A stretch of DNA of 64,000 nt from Micromonospora chaiyaphumensis (GTDB taxonomy: Bacteria; Actinomycetota; Actinomycetes; Mycobacteriales; Micromonosporaceae): assembly GCF_900091435.1 (NCBI RefSeq), contig NZ_FMCS01000002.1, positions 186,001-250,000 on the forward strand, given 5' to 3'. The notes under the pieces are model-generated. The model had not been told where the DNA came from, searched no databases, and saw nothing but the letters and a program-made list of their open reading frames with translations. The position numbers and the translations under genes were made by a program. Of the stretch, positions 31,884 to 40,586 are shown in pieces (position 1 is the first letter of the stretch; the number at the start of each line of letters is the position of its first letter).

Positions 31884-31955
31884 GTCACGTCGGCGTGACA
31901 GCAGCGTGCCGGGCGGCGGCGAGGAGACCGACTGGCCGTACCGTCACGGGGTGAC
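31884..31955. promoter_or_regulatory. Pair of GTCAC/GTGAC inverted repeats in front of the HTH gene
   Basis: GTCACG-TCGG-CGTGAC (31884-31899, perfect 6-4-6) and GTCAC-GGG-GTGAC (31943-31955, perfect 5-3-5) lie upstream of and across the HTH gene start. GTGACA also appears at 31743, 31771 and 31831. The arrangement suggests cooperative binding and autoregulation, reaching the divergent promoter. Confidence 0.55.
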
Positions 31956-32391
31956 CGAGACCGCGAACGCACGGAAGATCGCCTTCGCCACCTTCGTCCG
32001 CCGCGCCCTGGAGGACGCGCGTGCCATGCGCGCCTGGAGCGGCACCGAGGTCTCCCGGCGCACCGGCGTCTCCCGGCAGACCATCAACCGCTGGGTCCGG
32101 GGTGACTGGGCCAGCGACCCCGAGGCCGAGCGGGTGGTCGCCTTCTGCGAAGGGCTGGGGATCAACCCGGCGGTGGCGTTCGCCGCCCTCGGCTGGGACC
32201 GGGCGGCCGCCCCTCGCGCCACCCCCACCCCGCCGCCCATGGACCCGGACGTCGAGGCCCTGCTGCGCCGGCTGGTCGACCCGGACGTCTCCGACGCGGA
32301 GAAGTTCCACATCCGGGAAACCATTCGTTATCTCGCTTATCGCCCAACCCTCCCGGTCGATGCCCCAAATAGAGGTAAACAAGCCGGGTAG
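31951..32391 (+). CDS. Helix-turn-helix (XRE-like) transcriptional regulator
   Basis: 146 residues from GTG 31951. The HTH occupies about residues 28-60: WSGTEVSRRTGVSRQTINRW followed by the wing-like VRGDWASDPEAERVVAFCEG. The C-terminal ~60 residues (MDPDVEALLRRLVDPDVSDA EKFHIRETIRYL) look like a small helical dimerisation segment. The start codon lies in an inverted repeat. The frame is open further upstream, but that region is AT-richer, promoter-like and unlike coding sequence. Confidence 0.85.
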   Translation: MTETANARKIAFATFVRRALEDARAMRAWSGTEVSRRTGVSRQTINRWVRGDWASDPEAERVVAFCEGLGINPAVAFAALGWDRAAAPRATPTPPPMDPDVEALLRRLVDPDVSDAEKFHIRETIRYLAYRPTLPVDAPNRGKQAG

Positions 32392-32554
32392 TTCCTCAGA
32401 TGGCGAAAGAATGGAAGGTCAGACCCGATTGTTTCGCCTCGGGGCCGGATCGGACCGGCTAGCGTCCACGTTTGTACTGCTAAGGGCTCGTCATCGGCGG
32501 GGGGACGGGACACAGCCGAACCCAGCCCTGCGGGACAGAAGGAGGGGTCTGTCC

Positions 32555-32908
32555 ATGACCCTGAAATGGTTGGCAGTCGTGGTCGCGGTGGTGTCGGTGA
32601 CATCGTGCGTGACCGGCAACGTGGTGGTCGGCGTACTGGACGGCGGGCAGCTTCCCGTGGTCGTCAACCTGTTCGCGCTCATCACGGCCGGCACCGCGGT
32701 GGTCCTCGCCGTCGTCGCCGAGCTGCACGACCGGCTCAACGACCGGGTCAGCGCGCTCACCGAGTTCCTGGTGGCGCGGCTCAACGAGATCGAGACGCAC
32801 ACCGGCGACCGGAACACCGGCTTCGTGGAGGGCTACCTGCTCAGCCACGGGCAGGAAGCGGCCGTGGTGCCGTTCGGGCGCCGGGGACGGGGAGCCGCCG
32901 AACGCTGA
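32555..32908 (+). CDS. Two-TM small membrane protein
   Basis: 117 residues from ATG 32555; GGAGGGG at 32541-32547 is a strong ribosome site. TM helices at ~4-26 (KWLAVVVAVVSVTSCVTGNV) and ~37-57 (VNLFALITAGTAVVLAVVAE) precede an amphipathic cytoplasmic helix (LNDRVSALTEFLVARLNEIE) and a basic end. No family recognised. It follows the HTH gene by 163 nt and probably has its own promoter. Confidence 0.78.
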   Translation: MTLKWLAVVVAVVSVTSCVTGNVVVGVLDGGQLPVVVNLFALITAGTAVVLAVVAELHDRLNDRVSALTEFLVARLNEIETHTGDRNTGFVEGYLLSHGQEAAVVPFGRRGRGAAER

Positions 32909-32978
32909 GATTCCGCGCCGTTCCGACGTCACATCTCGGCCACGAATACGCCGCCGCGACCGGGGTACGCTGTCGCGC

Positions 32979-33803
32979 GTGCCGCCGTTGAATCTGGGCA
33001 ACCAGCAGCCGAAAACCCCGTTGGACGCCGAGCACGCGTGGCGTGCCACCGCCGCCCGCGCGGGCGACGTGGTGCTCTTCTTCGACTTCGACGGCACCCT
33101 CGCGCCGGTCGACGACGACCCCACCGCGGTCCAGCCCGCGCCGAAGGTGCTCGCCGCGCTGGAGGCGCTCGCCCCCCGCGTACGCCGGATCGCCATCGTC
33201 TCGGCGCGCCCGGTGGAATTCCTCCGCGACCACCTCGGCGGGCTCGCCGGCATCGACCTCTACGGCCTCTACGGCCTGGAGCACAGCCACTCCGGCGGCG
33301 AGACGGTCACCGAGCCGGCCGCCCTACCCTGGGTGCCCACCATGGCCGACCTGGCCGAGCAGGCCCGCGCCGAACTGCCGCCCGGCGCCCTCGTGGAGTT
33401 CAAGCGGCTCTCCGTCGCGCTGCACTGGCGCACCGCGCCGCAGCTCGGCGACCTCGTGCAGGAGTGGGGCCGGGCCCGGGCCGAGGCGCTGGGGCTGCGC
33501 TGCCAGGCCGGGCGCATGGTGCTGGAGCTGAAGCCCCCGGTCGACCGCGACAAGGGCATGGTCATCGGCGAGGTGGTCCGGGACGCCAGCGGCGCCTGGT
33601 ACTTCGGCGACGACGTCTCCGACATCAAGGCCTTCTCGGCGCTGCGCGCCCGGGCCGCCGCCGACCCGCAGTTCCTGGGCGTCTGCGTCGCCGTGGCGAA
33701 CCCGGAGACCGGTCACGAGGTCGCCGACGCCGCCGACCTCACGCTGGACTCCCCCGCCGCCCTCGGCGACTTCCTCACCGAGGCGCTTCCCCACCTGCGC
33801 TGA
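32979..33803 (+). CDS. otsB: Trehalose-6-phosphate phosphatase
   Basis: 274 residues from GTG 32979. HAD phosphatase of the TPP type: motif I FFDFDGTLAPV (Asp36, Asp38), RRIAIVSARP, GLYGLEHS, LEFK-type KRLSVALHWR, LELKPPVDRDKG and the acidic motif YFGDDVSDIKAF. It removes phosphate from trehalose-6-phosphate made by OtsA, which is not in this window. Convergent with uppS. Confidence 0.94.
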   Translation: MPPLNLGNQQPKTPLDAEHAWRATAARAGDVVLFFDFDGTLAPVDDDPTAVQPAPKVLAALEALAPRVRRIAIVSARPVEFLRDHLGGLAGIDLYGLYGLEHSHSGGETVTEPAALPWVPTMADLAEQARAELPPGALVEFKRLSVALHWRTAPQLGDLVQEWGRARAEALGLRCQAGRMVLELKPPVDRDKGMVIGEVVRDASGAWYFGDDVSDIKAFSALRARAAADPQFLGVCVAVANPETGHEVADAADLTLDSPAALGDFLTEALPHLR

Positions 33804-33829
33804 GGCCGGCGGGCCGGCCGGGGGCGCCC

Positions 33830-34600
33830 TCAGGCGCCGTAGCGGCGCTGGCGGGTGGCGTAGGAGCGCAGGGCGCGGAGGAAGTCGACCCGGCGGAAGT
33901 CGGGCCAGTTGAGCTCGCAGAAGTAGAACTCCGAGTGGGCGCTCTGCCAGAGCATGAAGCCGGAGAGACGCTGCTCGCCGCTGGTCCGGATGATCAGATC
34001 CGGGTCGGGCAGCCCCTTGGTGTAGAGGTGCTCGGAGATGTGGTCGACATCGATCGAGTTGGCCAGCTCCTCGATCGTGCCGCCGGTCGCGGCGTGCTCC
34101 AGCAGCAGCGAGCGGACCGCGTCGGCGATCTCGCGCCGGCCGCCGTAGCCGACGGCGATGTTGACCTGAGCGCCCCCGCTGCGCTGCCGGGTGCGCTCCT
34201 CGGCCGCCTTGAGCGCGGCGGCGTGGTGCGCCGGCAGCACGTCGAGGGCGCCGACCATCCGCAGCCGCCAGGGGTTGCCCTCCTCGGCCAGCTCGGTGGT
34301 GAGGTCCTCGATGATCTGGAGCAGCGGGTCCAGCTCGGCGGCCGGCCGGGCCAGGTTGTCGGTGGAGAGCAGCCAGAGCGTGACGTGCCCGACACCGGCT
34401 GCGTCGCACCAGCGCAGCAGCTCCTTGATCCGCTCGGCGCCCATCCGGTGGCCGTCGTTCGGGTCGACGAAGCCCATCTCCCGGGCCCATCTGCGGTTGC
34501 CGTCGCACATCACGCCGACGTGCCGGGGCACCGGCTTGCCCGCGAGCTTCGCGGTGAGCCGGCGCTCGTACACGGAGTAGAGGAGTTTCCGCAGAGTCAT
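33830..34600 (-). CDS. uppS: Isoprenyl (cis-prenyl) diphosphate synthase
   Basis: 256 residues from ATG 34598-34600 (an overlapping GTG at 34601 is possible). Cis-prenyltransferase signatures: HVGVMCDGNRRWAR (catalytic Asp33), GHRMGAERIKELLRWC, LWLLSTDNLARP, NIAVGYGGRREI, DPDLIIRTSGEQRLSGFM and LNWPDFRRVDFLRAL. It makes polyprenyl diphosphate carriers for peptidoglycan and glycan assembly. Product length cannot be told from sequence; actinobacteria usually carry two or more such genes. Confidence 0.94.
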   Translation of the reverse strand: MTLRKLLYSVYERRLTAKLAGKPVPRHVGVMCDGNRRWAREMGFVDPNDGHRMGAERIKELLRWCDAAGVGHVTLWLLSTDNLARPAAELDPLLQIIEDLTTELAEEGNPWRLRMVGALDVLPAHHAAALKAAEERTRQRSGGAQVNIAVGYGGRREIADAVRSLLLEHAATGGTIEELANSIDVDHISEHLYTKGLPDPDLIIRTSGEQRLSGFMLWQSAHSEFYFCELNWPDFRRVDFLRALRSYATRQRRYGA

Positions 34601-34661
34601 CACCTTGCAGGGTAGCGACCCGCGCGGAAGATGAGTGTCTCGGTGGCGCATCGGACGGCGT

Positions 34662-35801
34662 TCAGGGCGCGGCTCGGCGCGCCGATGCCGTCGCCAGGCC
34701 GGCGCCGATCCTGGCCAGGGTGCGGGCGTCGAGACGTCCGTCACCGAGTCCCAGCTCCACCACGGTCCGGTAGACCCGCTCGTCGCGGCGGGCGGCGCGC
34801 ACCGCCGCGTCCACCACCCACCGGCGCCGGGCCAGCCAGGCCGCCACCGAGCTGTGCCGCAGGTGGGTGCCGAGCCGGTGGCGCAGCGCGTCGGCGTACC
34901 GGCGGGCCGCGACGGCCGGGGCGTCGGCCGCGGCGGCGCCGGCCAGGGCACCGGAGCGCAGCGCGTAGAAGATGCCCTCGCCGGTGAACGGGTTGATCAA
35001 CGAAAGCGCGTCGCCGGCCAGCACCAGCCGGCCCCGCCCGGGCGCCGGCCGGTGGGTGGAGAGCGGCAGGTGGTGCGCCCGCAGGTCGGTCACCGCCGCC
35101 GGATCGGTGCCGGGGAGTAGGGCGGCCAGCCGCTCCAGCAGGTGGGCGCGGGTCAGTGGCTCACCGCGCAGCACCTCGCCGTACCCGACGTTCGCCCGGC
35201 CGTCGCCGATCGGGAAGGACCAGGCGTACGCCGGCCAGCGCGGCGACGACGTGACGATGAGCTGTTCGGGCGGGCCGGGGCGGGCCGGCGCGTAGCCCCG
35301 GATGGCGAGCGCGAGGTGCCGGTCCGGGTTCACCGGGTGGCCGAGTACCCGGCGCAGCACCGAGCCGGCCCCGTCCGCTCCCACCACCGCCCGGGCGGCC
35401 AGGTCCCCGTCGAGCACCACCCGGTCCTCGCGCACCTCCACGGTGCGTACGGTGTGCCGGCGCAGCTCGGCCCCGGCCGCAGTCGCCGCCGCCACCAGCC
35501 GGGCGTCGAACACCTGCCGGGGCACCGTGTACGCGGGCCGGGGCAGCGCCCGGGCCACCGTGCCGCCACCGGGGCCGACCAGGCGCAGCGCGGGCAGCGG
35601 CGCGTACCCGTCGACCGCCCCGGTCACCCCCAGCTCGGCGAGGACGTCCAGCGCGTGCGCCGCGATGCCGTCCCCGCACGCCTTGTCCCGCGGAAACTCG
35701 TACCGGTCGAGCAGCAGCACGCGCTGGGCGCCGGCCCGCCGCGCCCCGAGCGCCGCCGCGGCCCCGGCCGGCCCCGCCCCGACGACGATGACGTCCCACA
35801 C
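34662..35801 (-). CDS. Geranylgeranyl-reductase family FAD oxidoreductase
   Basis: 379 residues from GTG 35799-35801. FAD motif DVIVVGAGPAGAAAALGARR, the family hallmark FPRDKACGDGI, AVVGADGAGSVLRR and GDALSLINPFTGEGIFYAL. Members hydrogenate isoprenoid chains (menaquinone tails, geranylgeranyl groups) or act as hydroxylases. Adjacency to uppS suggests a prenyl substrate, but this is inference. The upstream gap contains two palindromic repeats. Confidence 0.9.
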   Translation of the reverse strand: MWDVIVVGAGPAGAAAALGARRAGAQRVLLLDRYEFPRDKACGDGIAAHALDVLAELGVTGAVDGYAPLPALRLVGPGGGTVARALPRPAYTVPRQVFDARLVAAATAAGAELRRHTVRTVEVREDRVVLDGDLAARAVVGADGAGSVLRRVLGHPVNPDRHLALAIRGYAPARPGPPEQLIVTSSPRWPAYAWSFPIGDGRANVGYGEVLRGEPLTRAHLLERLAALLPGTDPAAVTDLRAHHLPLSTHRPAPGRGRLVLAGDALSLINPFTGEGIFYALRSGALAGAAAADAPAVAARRYADALRHRLGTHLRHSSVAAWLARRRWVVDAAVRAARRDERVYRTVVELGLGDGRLDARTLARIGAGLATASARRAAP

Positions 35802-35861
35802 ACCCCCATCCTGACCCGCCGTGCGCCCCACCTCAGCCCGCCGCGCCCCACGCAGTCCCGT

Positions 35862-35918
35862 TGATCATGAGGTTGGCGGCACCAACGGAGATCAACACCG
35901 CCGCCAACCTCATGATCA
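35862..35918. repeat. Palindromic intergenic repeat, type B, copy 2
   Basis: Perfect 19-nt arms: TGATCATGAGGTTGGCGGC at 35862-35880 and its complement at 35900-35918. The spacer contains ACGGAGATCAACA, nearly as in the copy at 19148-19212, so the loop is conserved as well as the stem. Confidence 0.88.
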
Positions 35919-35973
35919 CCCAGACGAGGCGAGCCCCGGCCCGTCCCGCACGCCGCACGGCCCGACTCGTCGG

Positions 35974-36033
35974 GTTGATCAAGAGGTTTGCGTCAGGCAA
36001 CGGTCGGGATTTGACGCAAACTTCTTGATCAAC
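35974..36033. repeat. Palindromic intergenic repeat, type A, copy 2
   Basis: 22-nt arms 35974-35995 (GTTGATCAAGAGGTTTGCG plus TCA) and 36012-36033 pair with one mismatch. Arms closely match the copy at 383-442. The right arm provides the stop codon region of the leftward membrane protein gene ending at 36029. Confidence 0.88.
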
Positions 36034-36904
36034 GCGCCGAGGACGGGGCGGGCGGCGGGGTGGGCGCGTGACCGGCGCGGTGGAGGGAGTACAGGGTCAG
36101 GAGGGCGGCCGTCACCAGGGGGGCGCCGTCTCGGATCAGGCCGTCCACGCCCAGGAGCCACCAGCAGAGGGGGAGGTCCAGCGCGAGGGTGGTCAGGGTG
36201 ATGACGACCAGGAACCTGCGGGCCCAGGGACGGTCGCGCATGAGGAAGGCGGTGCAGAGGAGCACGGCGTAGCTGACCGCGATGCCGGCGGCGAACCAGA
36301 ACAGCACGGCCGGCAGCGCGCTGATCCGCCCGTCCAGGATGGAACCCGTCGCGACCAGGGCCGGGACCAGCATCAGCGGGCTGTAGGTGAACGCGGCGAC
36401 CCGCGCGGTGAGCAGCCAGCCGGTGACCGGCGGGCGCTTCGGGACCACCTCCCGCCAGGAGATCACCCCGCCCTCGACGACCAGGCCCTTGCGGTGCCGG
36501 ACCAGGTGCCCGCCGACCGCCTCGGAGCGGTAGAGCAGCACCACCACCGCGACGCAGAGCGCCGTGAGCACCGCGAAGCCGAGCAGGCCGGGCAGCGGTG
36601 GCACCCCCGCCCGGGGTACGACGAGCCGCCCCACCGCGAAGACCGTGGTCACCGACAGGATCAGGCCGAACGGCTTCGCCACCGCCCGGCCGCGCTTGAC
36701 GTGCCCGATCAGCACCAGGAAGCCCAGCGACCGCAGCATGGCCCAGCCGGTGCGGACGGCCAGCCCGAACTCCTGCTCCGGGGCGTACCAGTAGTTGAGC
36801 AGCTCGACCACGATGGTGGCCGCCGCCGTGACGGCGAGCAGGGTGGTCAGCGCCCGGACGGCGGACGGCCGCCGGACCTCGACAGGTTCGGCGGCCGTCC
36901 TCAT
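36029..36904 (-). CDS. Polytopic membrane protein of unknown function
   Basis: 291 residues with about eight hydrophobic segments (ALTTLLAVTAAATIVVELLN, TGWAMLRSLGFLVLIGHVKR, PLPGLLGFAVLTALCVAVVV, SPLMLVPALVATGS, SALPAVLFWFAAGIAVSYAV, RFLVVITLTTLALDLPLCWW, APLVTAALLTLYSL). No conserved motif recognised. The last residues (PPPAPSSAR) and stop lie against and inside a palindromic repeat, so the C-terminus may have been set by repeat insertion. It sits 39 nt downstream of pckG on the same strand. Confidence 0.8.
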   Translation of the reverse strand: MRTAAEPVEVRRPSAVRALTTLLAVTAAATIVVELLNYWYAPEQEFGLAVRTGWAMLRSLGFLVLIGHVKRGRAVAKPFGLILSVTTVFAVGRLVVPRAGVPPLPGLLGFAVLTALCVAVVVLLYRSEAVGGHLVRHRKGLVVEGGVISWREVVPKRPPVTGWLLTARVAAFTYSPLMLVPALVATGSILDGRISALPAVLFWFAAGIAVSYAVLLCTAFLMRDRPWARRFLVVITLTTLALDLPLCWWLLGVDGLIRDGAPLVTAALLTLYSLHRAGHAPTPPPAPSSAR

Positions 36905-36943
36905 GGCATCCGGTGTTGCCCGGCGCGGGCTTCCGTCACACCT

Positions 36944-38785
36944 CTACTTCTGCGGCTCCGCGTCGAGCCGGGCGCGCAGCGCGTCCAGTTCGGCCCAGAG
37001 GACGCCGGGGAGCTTGTCACCGAACTTCTCGAACCACTCGGTGACCAGCGGCAGCTCGTTGCGCCACTCCTCCGGGTCGACCTTGAGGGCGATCCGGACG
37101 TCCTCCGGGGTCATGTCCAGGCCCTCGACGTCGAGCGCGTCCTGGGCCGGGACCATGCCGATCGGGGTCTCGACCGCCTCGGCCCGACCCTCCAGGCGCT
37201 CGATGACCCACTTGAGCACCCGGGAGTTCTCGCCGAAGCCCGGCCAGAGGAAGTTGCCCTCGGCGTCCTTGCGGAACCAGTTGACGTAGTAGATCTTCGG
37301 CAGCTTGGCCTCGTCGCCGTCGGCCCCCTTGCCCATCTCGATCCAGTGCCGGAAGTAGTCGCCGGCGTGGTAGCCGATGAACGGCAGCATGGCCATCGGG
37401 TCGCGGCGCACCACGCCGACGGCGCCGGAGGCGGCGGCCGTGGTCTCCGAGGAGAGCGTGGCGCCCATGTAAACGCCGTGCACCCAGTCGCGGGCCTCGG
37501 TGACCAGCGGGACGGTGTCCCGGCGCCGGCCGCCGAACAGGATCGCGTCGATCGGCACGCCGTTGGGGTCGTAGTAGTCGTCGGCCAGGATCGGGCACTG
37601 CGTGATCGGGGTGCAGAACCGGCTGTTCGCGTGCGAGGAGAGGCTGTCGCTCTCCGGCGTCCAGTCGTTGCCCTTCCAGTCGATCAGGTGCGCCGGCGGC
37701 TCACCCATGCCCTCCCACCAGATGTCGCCGTCGTCGGTGAGGGCCACGTTGGTGAAGACGGAGTTGCCGCGGTCCAGCGTCCGCATGGCGTTGGCGTTGG
37801 TCTTCCAGTCGGTGCCGGGCGCGACGCCGAAGAGCCCGTACTCCGGGTTGATCGCGTAGAGGCGGCCGTCCGGGCCGAACCGCATCCAGGCGATGTCGTC
37901 GCCGATGGTCTCGACCTTCCAGCCCGGGATGGTCGGCTCCAGCATGGCCAGGTTGGTCTTGCCGCAGGCGGACGGGAACGCGCCCGCGATGTGGTAGACC
38001 TTGCCCTCGGGCGAGGTGATCTTGAGGATCAGCATGTGCTCGGCGAGCCAGCCCTCGTCGCGGCCCATGACGCTGGCGATCCGCAGCGAGTAGCACTTCT
38101 TGCCGAGCAGCGAGTTGCCGCCGTAGCCGGAACCGAAGGACCAGATCTCGCGGGTCTCCGGGAAGTGCGAGATGTACTTGGTGTCGTTGCACGGCCAGGC
38201 CACGTCCTGCTGGCCCGGCTCCAGCGGAGCGCCGATCGAGTGCAGCGCGTGCACGAAGTCGGCGTCGTCGCCCATCGCCTCGAGGATCTTCTCGCCCATC
38301 CGGGTCATGATGCGCATCGAGGCGACCACGTACGGGCTGTCGGTGATCTCGACGCCGAACATCGGGCTCTCCGCCTCGACCGGCCCCATGCAGAACGGGA
38401 TGACGTACATGGTGCGCCCGCGCATGCACCCGCGGTACAGCTCCGTCATCGTCCGCTTCATCTCGGCCGGCGCCATCCAGTTGTTGGTGGGGCCGGCGTC
38501 CGCCTCGTCGACGGAGCAGATGAAGGTGCGCTCCTCGACCCGCGCGACGTCCGTCGGGTCCGTCCGCGCGTAGAACGAGTTGGGCTTCTTCTCGGGGTTC
38601 AGCCGGATCAGGGTGCCCTTTTCGACGAGCTCGTCGGTGAGGCGGCGCCACTCCTCATCGGACCCGTCCACCCAGACCACCCGGTCGGGGGTGGTCAGTT
38701 CCGCGACCTCACGTACCCAGGCGAGCAGTTTGGGGTGGGACGTCGGGGCCTGATCGATACCCCGAACAGTAGCCGGAGCAACCAT
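36944..38785 (-). CDS. pckG: GTP-dependent phosphoenolpyruvate carboxykinase
   Basis: 613 residues from ATG 38783-38785 with AAGGAG 8 nt upstream. It converts oxaloacetate and GTP to PEP at the start of gluconeogenesis. The P-loop [17 protein letters not shown] (near 270) and kinase-2 region [20 protein letters not shown] are GTP-PEPCK hallmarks, with [20 protein letters not shown] upstream. Two Crp-like sites occur in its 447-nt upstream gap, in keeping with carbon control. Confidence 0.97.
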   Translation of the reverse strand: MVAPATVRGIDQAPTSHPKLLAWVREVAELTTPDRVVWVDGSDEEWRRLTDELVEKGTLIRLNPEKKPNSFYARTDPTDVARVEERTFICSVDEADAGPTNNWMAPAEMKRTMTELYRGCMRGRTMYVIPFCMGPVEAESPMFGVEITDSPYVVASMRIMTRMGEKILEAMGDDADFVHALHSIGAPLEPGQQDVAWPCNDTKYISHFPETREIWSFGSGYGGNSLLGKKCYSLRIASVMGRDEGWLAEHMLILKITSPEGKVYHIAGAFPSACGKTNLAMLEPTIPGWKVETIGDDIAWMRFGPDGRLYAINPEYGLFGVAPGTDWKTNANAMRTLDRGNSVFTNVALTDDGDIWWEGMGEPPAHLIDWKGNDWTPESDSLSSHANSRFCTPITQCPILADDYYDPNGVPIDAILFGGRRRDTVPLVTEARDWVHGVYMGATLSSETTAAASGAVGVVRRDPMAMLPFIGYHAGDYFRHWIEMGKGADGDEAKLPKIYYVNWFRKDAEGNFLWPGFGENSRVLKWVIERLEGRAEAVETPIGMVPAQDALDVEGLDMTPEDVRIALKVDPEEWRNELPLVTEWFEKFGDKLPGVLWAELDALRARLDAEPQK

Positions 38786-38920
38786 GTCACATCTCCTTGT
38801 GGTCGACGCTGACCGATGTATGGGATGCACGAGTACTGGCGAGCCGGTGCGTCGCCTTCGTGGAAACCTGGGATTGGGCTCAGCGTAAACCGGGCTACCT
38901 CCCCAGTCAGTGGGACTGGT

Positions 38921-38936
38921 TGTGAAGAACTGCACA
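38921..38936. promoter_or_regulatory. Crp-like site upstream of pckG
   Basis: TGTGA-AGAACT-GCACA matches TGTGA-N6-TCACA at 9 of 10 positions, 136 nt upstream of the pckG ATG on the opposite side of the divergent gap. Confidence 0.5.
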
Positions 38937-39092
38937 AGGTACGGCCACGCTGCGGCATCGCGATCTCTTACCCGCTTTCGCGCGCAGTTTCACGCAAATC
39001 TTGCGGAGAACCTTCGACGGCGCGGTACGCGAGCAACCCCGCGAGGGTGCCGGATGCGCCGAAGCGGTCCGGCTTAACACGAACGACGATTC

Positions 39093-39108
39093 CGTGATCT
39101 GCTCCACA
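39093..39108. promoter_or_regulatory. Second Crp-like site, near gtrA
   Basis: CGTGA-TCTGCT-CCACA fits the actinobacterial Crp pattern GTG-N8-CACA and shares the core GTGATCTGC with the transglycosylase site at 29104-29119. It lies 125 nt before the gtrA ATG. Confidence 0.42.
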
Positions 39109-39232
39109 ATTCCGCCACGCTCGGTTACGCTCCGCTCACGGACACCGCAAACGGCCGGCCGCCGCCGCCGACTCGCCGTTGCGGCCCGTCCCCGCAGCGC
39201 GCACCCGGTACTCTCGGCGGGTGGCCGCGACG

Positions 39233-39769
39233 ATGACCGGGGAACAACCGGGGGCTCCGCAGACCCGTCGAGGTCTGATCGGTGCCCTGATCGACCGTTT
39301 CGGTCACCTGGTCCGGGAGATGAGCAAGTTCGCCACCGTCGGCGGCTTCGCCTTCCTCGTCGACTTCGCTCTCTTCAACTACCTCGCGAGCGTGCGGCAC
39401 ATGCCGCCGGTGGCGGCCAAGACCATCTCCACCGTCATCGCGGCCACCCTGGCGTTCCTCGGCAACCGGTTCTGGACCTGGCGGCACCGCCAGCGCTCCC
39501 ACCCCGCCCGCGAGTACGCGCTGTTCTTCTTCTTCAACGGGGTGGGCCTGGGCATCGCGGTGGCCTGTCTCGCGATCAGCCGCTACGGGCTCGGCGCAGT
39601 GTGGCCCGAGGTGTTCCAGACCCCGCTGGCCGACAACATCGCCAGTTTCATCGTCGGCACCGGCCTGGGGACGCTGTTCCGGTTCTGGTCGTACCGACGG
39701 TTCGTTTTCGTCGAGGCGGGAACTCCCCCCGTTCCGGCGACGAGCCGCGACCGAGAGTCCGGGGCGTGA
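39233..39769 (+). CDS. GtrA-family membrane protein 1
   Basis: 178 residues from ATG 39233 (GGGTGG 8 nt upstream; an in-frame GTG at 39221 is less well placed). Four TM helices in the GtrA pattern: FATVGGFAFLVDFALFNYLA, KTISTVIAATLAFLGNRFWT (with the NRFWTW motif), YALFFFFNGVGLGIAVACLA and IASFIVGTGLGTLFRFWSYR. GtrA proteins are linked to flipping or handling of polyprenyl-linked sugars in wall glycosylation. Directly followed by a second gtrA. Confidence 0.9.
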   Translation: MTGEQPGAPQTRRGLIGALIDRFGHLVREMSKFATVGGFAFLVDFALFNYLASVRHMPPVAAKTISTVIAATLAFLGNRFWTWRHRQRSHPAREYALFFFFNGVGLGIAVACLAISRYGLGAVWPEVFQTPLADNIASFIVGTGLGTLFRFWSYRRFVFVEAGTPPVPATSRDRESGA

Positions 39770-39832
39770 CCCACCGCCCATCCCGTCCTGCCGGGCCCAG
39801 CCGGCCCTGCCCACTGTCTTAAGGTGTTCCGC

Positions 39833-40534
39833 ATGCCTCTTGTCCGTCTGCTGCCCGAGCGCTGGCAGAAGTTCATCCACGAGGCGCTCAAATTCGGCAT
39901 CGTCGGCGGCATCAACACCGTCATCAATTACGCGGTGTTCAATGCGCTGGCACTCACGGTTTTCCGCGACGGCCAGCTCAAGGCGACCGTCATCGCGACC
40001 ATCGTCGCGACGATCACGTCGTATCTGATGAACCGGCACTGGACGTACCGGGATCGACCGAAGGCGGCGCTTCGGCGCGAATACGCCCTGTTCTTCCTTT
40101 TCAACGGCGCCGGTCTCGTCATCGAACTGGGCGTCCTGGCGCTGGCGAAGTACGGCCTCGGCGTACACAGCCTGCTCGCGTTGAACGTGGCGAAGACCGG
40201 CGGCGTCCTGCTGGCCACCCTGTTCCGCTTCTGGTCCTACCGGACGTTCGTGTTCCAGCCGGTGCCGAAGCACGCCCAGGAGACCTGGCACGCCATTCCG
40301 CGCGACGAGTGGGACAACGTGGGCGAGATGGACCCGGTGGCCGAGCTGGCCGAGTCGGTCAGCGAGCTGGAGGAGACCGAGCCGCCGCTCGGCGAGCGCC
40401 GGGCGGGCGACTACGCGCCACAACAGGTCCGCCCCGCGGCGGCGGACGCCGGCCTGGGCCGCGCACTGGGCGCCGACCTCGACGCCGAACTGGCCAAGCT
40501 GCAGCCCACCCCGCGCCGCGCCCCGCGCCGCTGA
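39833..40534 (+). CDS. GtrA-family membrane protein 2, with cytoplasmic tail
   Basis: 233 residues from ATG 39833 (AAGG 8 nt upstream). The four-TM GtrA core (FGIVGGINTVINYAVFNALA, SYLMNRHWTYRDRP, YALFFLFNGAGLVIELGVLA, LLATLFRFWSYRTFVF) parallels its neighbour, so the two look like a tandem duplication that has diverged. Unlike copy 1 it has a ~80-residue acidic then basic hydrophilic tail (ELAESVSELEETEPPLGERR ... PTPRRAPRR), possibly for partner binding. Confidence 0.9.
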   Translation: MPLVRLLPERWQKFIHEALKFGIVGGINTVINYAVFNALALTVFRDGQLKATVIATIVATITSYLMNRHWTYRDRPKAALRREYALFFLFNGAGLVIELGVLALAKYGLGVHSLLALNVAKTGGVLLATLFRFWSYRTFVFQPVPKHAQETWHAIPRDEWDNVGEMDPVAELAESVSELEETEPPLGERRAGDYAPQQVRPAAADAGLGRALGADLDAELAKLQPTPRRAPRR

Positions 40535-40547
40535 CTCCGGCCCGGCG

Positions 40548-40576
40548 CTCCGGCGCCCGTTCACCGGGCGCCGGAG
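40548..40576. terminator. Bidirectional terminator hairpin
   Basis: A perfect 12-bp stem CTCCGGCGCCCG (40548-40559) with complement 40565-40576 and loop TTCAC lies between the convergent gtrA-2 and PH-domain genes. Confidence 0.82.
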
Positions 40577-40586
40577 GACCCGGGGC

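Larger units (their letters stand above)
38786..39232. other. 447-bp divergent gap between pckG and gtrA
   Basis: No gene is supported. Base composition is lower in G+C than the flanks. It holds two Crp-like sites (separate entries) and must contain the pckG promoter and the gtrA promoter. Nothing else recognised. Confidence 0.7.

Noticed and set aside
36068..38812. 914-codon plus-strand frame opposite the membrane gene and pckG
   Set aside because: Antisense shadow; both minus-strand genes carry clear motifs and ribosome sites.
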